Source: UBA7692 sp033578915
Lineage (GTDB): Bacteria; Bacteroidota; Bacteroidia; Chitinophagales; LD1
Assembly (NCBI GenBank): GCA_033578915.1
Contig: JAVQWQ010000132.1
Location: forward strand, 1-6,376
DNA length: 6,376 bases
Reading direction: 5' to 3'
Shown: in pieces, positions 5,899 to 6,376 of the stretch
Numbering within the stretch: the first letter of the stretch is position 1
Layout: the number at the start of each line of letters is the position of its first letter
Translations under genes and position numbers: made by a program
Notes under the pieces: model-generated
Seen by the model: the letters and a program-made list of their open reading frames with translations, nothing else
The model's database searches: none
Told to the model about the DNA's origin: nothing

Positions 5899-6376
5899 AA
5901 GATAAAATCCTCAAAACACGGTCAATGGAGAATTGTTGAATTACCTTGTTTCTGGCACGTTCTCCGATTTGCTTTCTTGACATAGGATTTTTCCAAAGCT
6001 CAACAAACAAACCCGCAGTTTTTCCGGGTTCATTATCATAGTTAACAAGACCGCAGTGGTTTGCCAGTAACTCCGACACATTACCTACCGGATTTGCAAT
6101 AACAGGTAATGCAAAGGCCATGGCTTCAATAACCACATTGGGCATTCCTTCTCGGTTGCTTAGAAGTGCCACACAGTCAAAAGCCATGTAGTAATTTTCA
6201 ACATCATTTACCACGCCGGTAAAGGTTACGTAATTCCTTAGTTTATGTTTGTTTAATTCTGATTCCAAAAGCTCCCGTAGCGGACCATCACCTACAAAAA
6301 CAACTTTAAGCTGATCTTTAATTTCATTTTGTAGATAACTCAACACCTGGATAAAATATAAATGCCCTTTTTGTTC
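5861..6376 (-). CDS. Glycosyltransferase family 4, C-terminal part (5' end outside window)
   Basis: The reading frame stays open from the stop at 5861 to the right edge, giving 171 residues that begin EQKGHLYFIQ. A GTG at 6346 falls inside the domain and should not be taken as the start: the KGH at the fragment's residues 3-5 is the donor-domain KG motif, which in GT4 enzymes lies about 200 residues from the N-terminus. Next come VVFVGDGPLRELL (25-37), the donor-domain strand and turn, VTFTGVV (50-56), and the EX7E pair E76 and E84 in REGMPNVVIEAMA. GLVNYDN (109-115) follows. The fragment contains most of the donor-binding domain of a GT-B glycosyltransferase that would act in the cytoplasm on the same glycan. 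The last ~10 residues (FCQGAGCR at the end) lie in the 38-base overlap with the polymerase start and form a short tail past the final helix. Confidence 0.93.
   Translation of the reverse strand, partial: EQKGHLYFIQVLSYLQNEIKDQLKVVFVGDGPLRELLESELNKHKLRNYVTFTGVVNDVENYYMAFDCVALLSNREGMPNVVIEAMAFALPVIANPVGNVSELLANHCGLVNYDNEPGKTAGLFVELWKNPMSRKQIGERARNKVIQQFSIDRVLRILSYEYGFCQGAGCR
5908..5913 (-). promoter_or_regulatory. Ribosome binding site for the polymerase/ligase gene
   Basis: The coding strand reads TGAGGA followed by nine bases and ATG (5898). This is the best Shine-Dalgarno match ahead of any start in the window, and it lies inside the end of the upstream GT4 gene. It supports the long 38-base overlap as real rather than a start-calling error. 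Confidence 0.65.

Noticed and set aside
6344..6346. GTG as the start of the right-edge glycosyltransferase
   Set aside because: The frame is open upstream to the window edge, and the KGH donor-domain motif lies before this codon, so the real start is outside the window.
1..6376. Mobile element, CRISPR array, tRNA/rRNA or long repeat
   Set aside because: No direct or inverted repeat ends, transposase motifs, regularly spaced repeats or RNA-gene sequences were seen; almost every base is accounted for by the seven minus-strand genes.

Overview
The window is an AT-rich (roughly 40% GC by eye), very tightly packed block of surface-polysaccharide genes. All seven are on the minus strand, so the transcription order runs from base 6376 down to base 1. 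In that order they are: the C-terminal part of a GT4 glycosyltransferase (5861-6376, 5' end outside the window); a multi-spanning Wzy_C-type polymerase/ligase (4534-5898); a GT2 glycosyltransferase with an odd N-terminal half (3009-4511); a GT4 glycosyltransferase (1921-3018); a small class I SAM-dependent methyltransferase (1244-1924, corrected start); a second complete GT4 glycosyltransferase (96-1277); and the first 33 codons of another probable glycosyltransferase (1-99, GTG start, 3' end outside the window).

The genes overlap by 38, 10, 4, 34 and 4 bases, and the only non-coding gap is 22 bases (4512-4533). I see no internal promoter or terminator, so the window looks like the middle of one long co-transcribed unit whose promoter lies beyond base 6376. 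The layout is typical of a bacterial O-antigen, capsule or exopolysaccharide locus. Glycosyltransferases on the cytoplasmic face of the inner membrane would build a lipid-linked oligosaccharide, the methyltransferase could modify or cap a sugar, and the Wzy_C protein would join repeat units (or ligate glycan) on the periplasmic face. A flippase (Wzx), chain-length regulator (Wzz) and nucleotide-sugar synthesis genes are not in the window and would be expected nearby.

The organism is probably a Gram-negative bacterium of low to moderate GC. Gammaproteobacteria are one possibility, but nothing here fixes the taxon, and such clusters move between lineages. No RNA gene, mobile element, CRISPR array or long repeat is visible.

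I found no clear new system. The most interesting points are: the GT2 protein, whose first ~150 residues look like the second half of a GT2 domain with its acidic motifs lost; an alternative TTG start for the methyltransferase that is better replaced by an ATG in an ATGA stop-start overlap; and the partial gene at the left edge.
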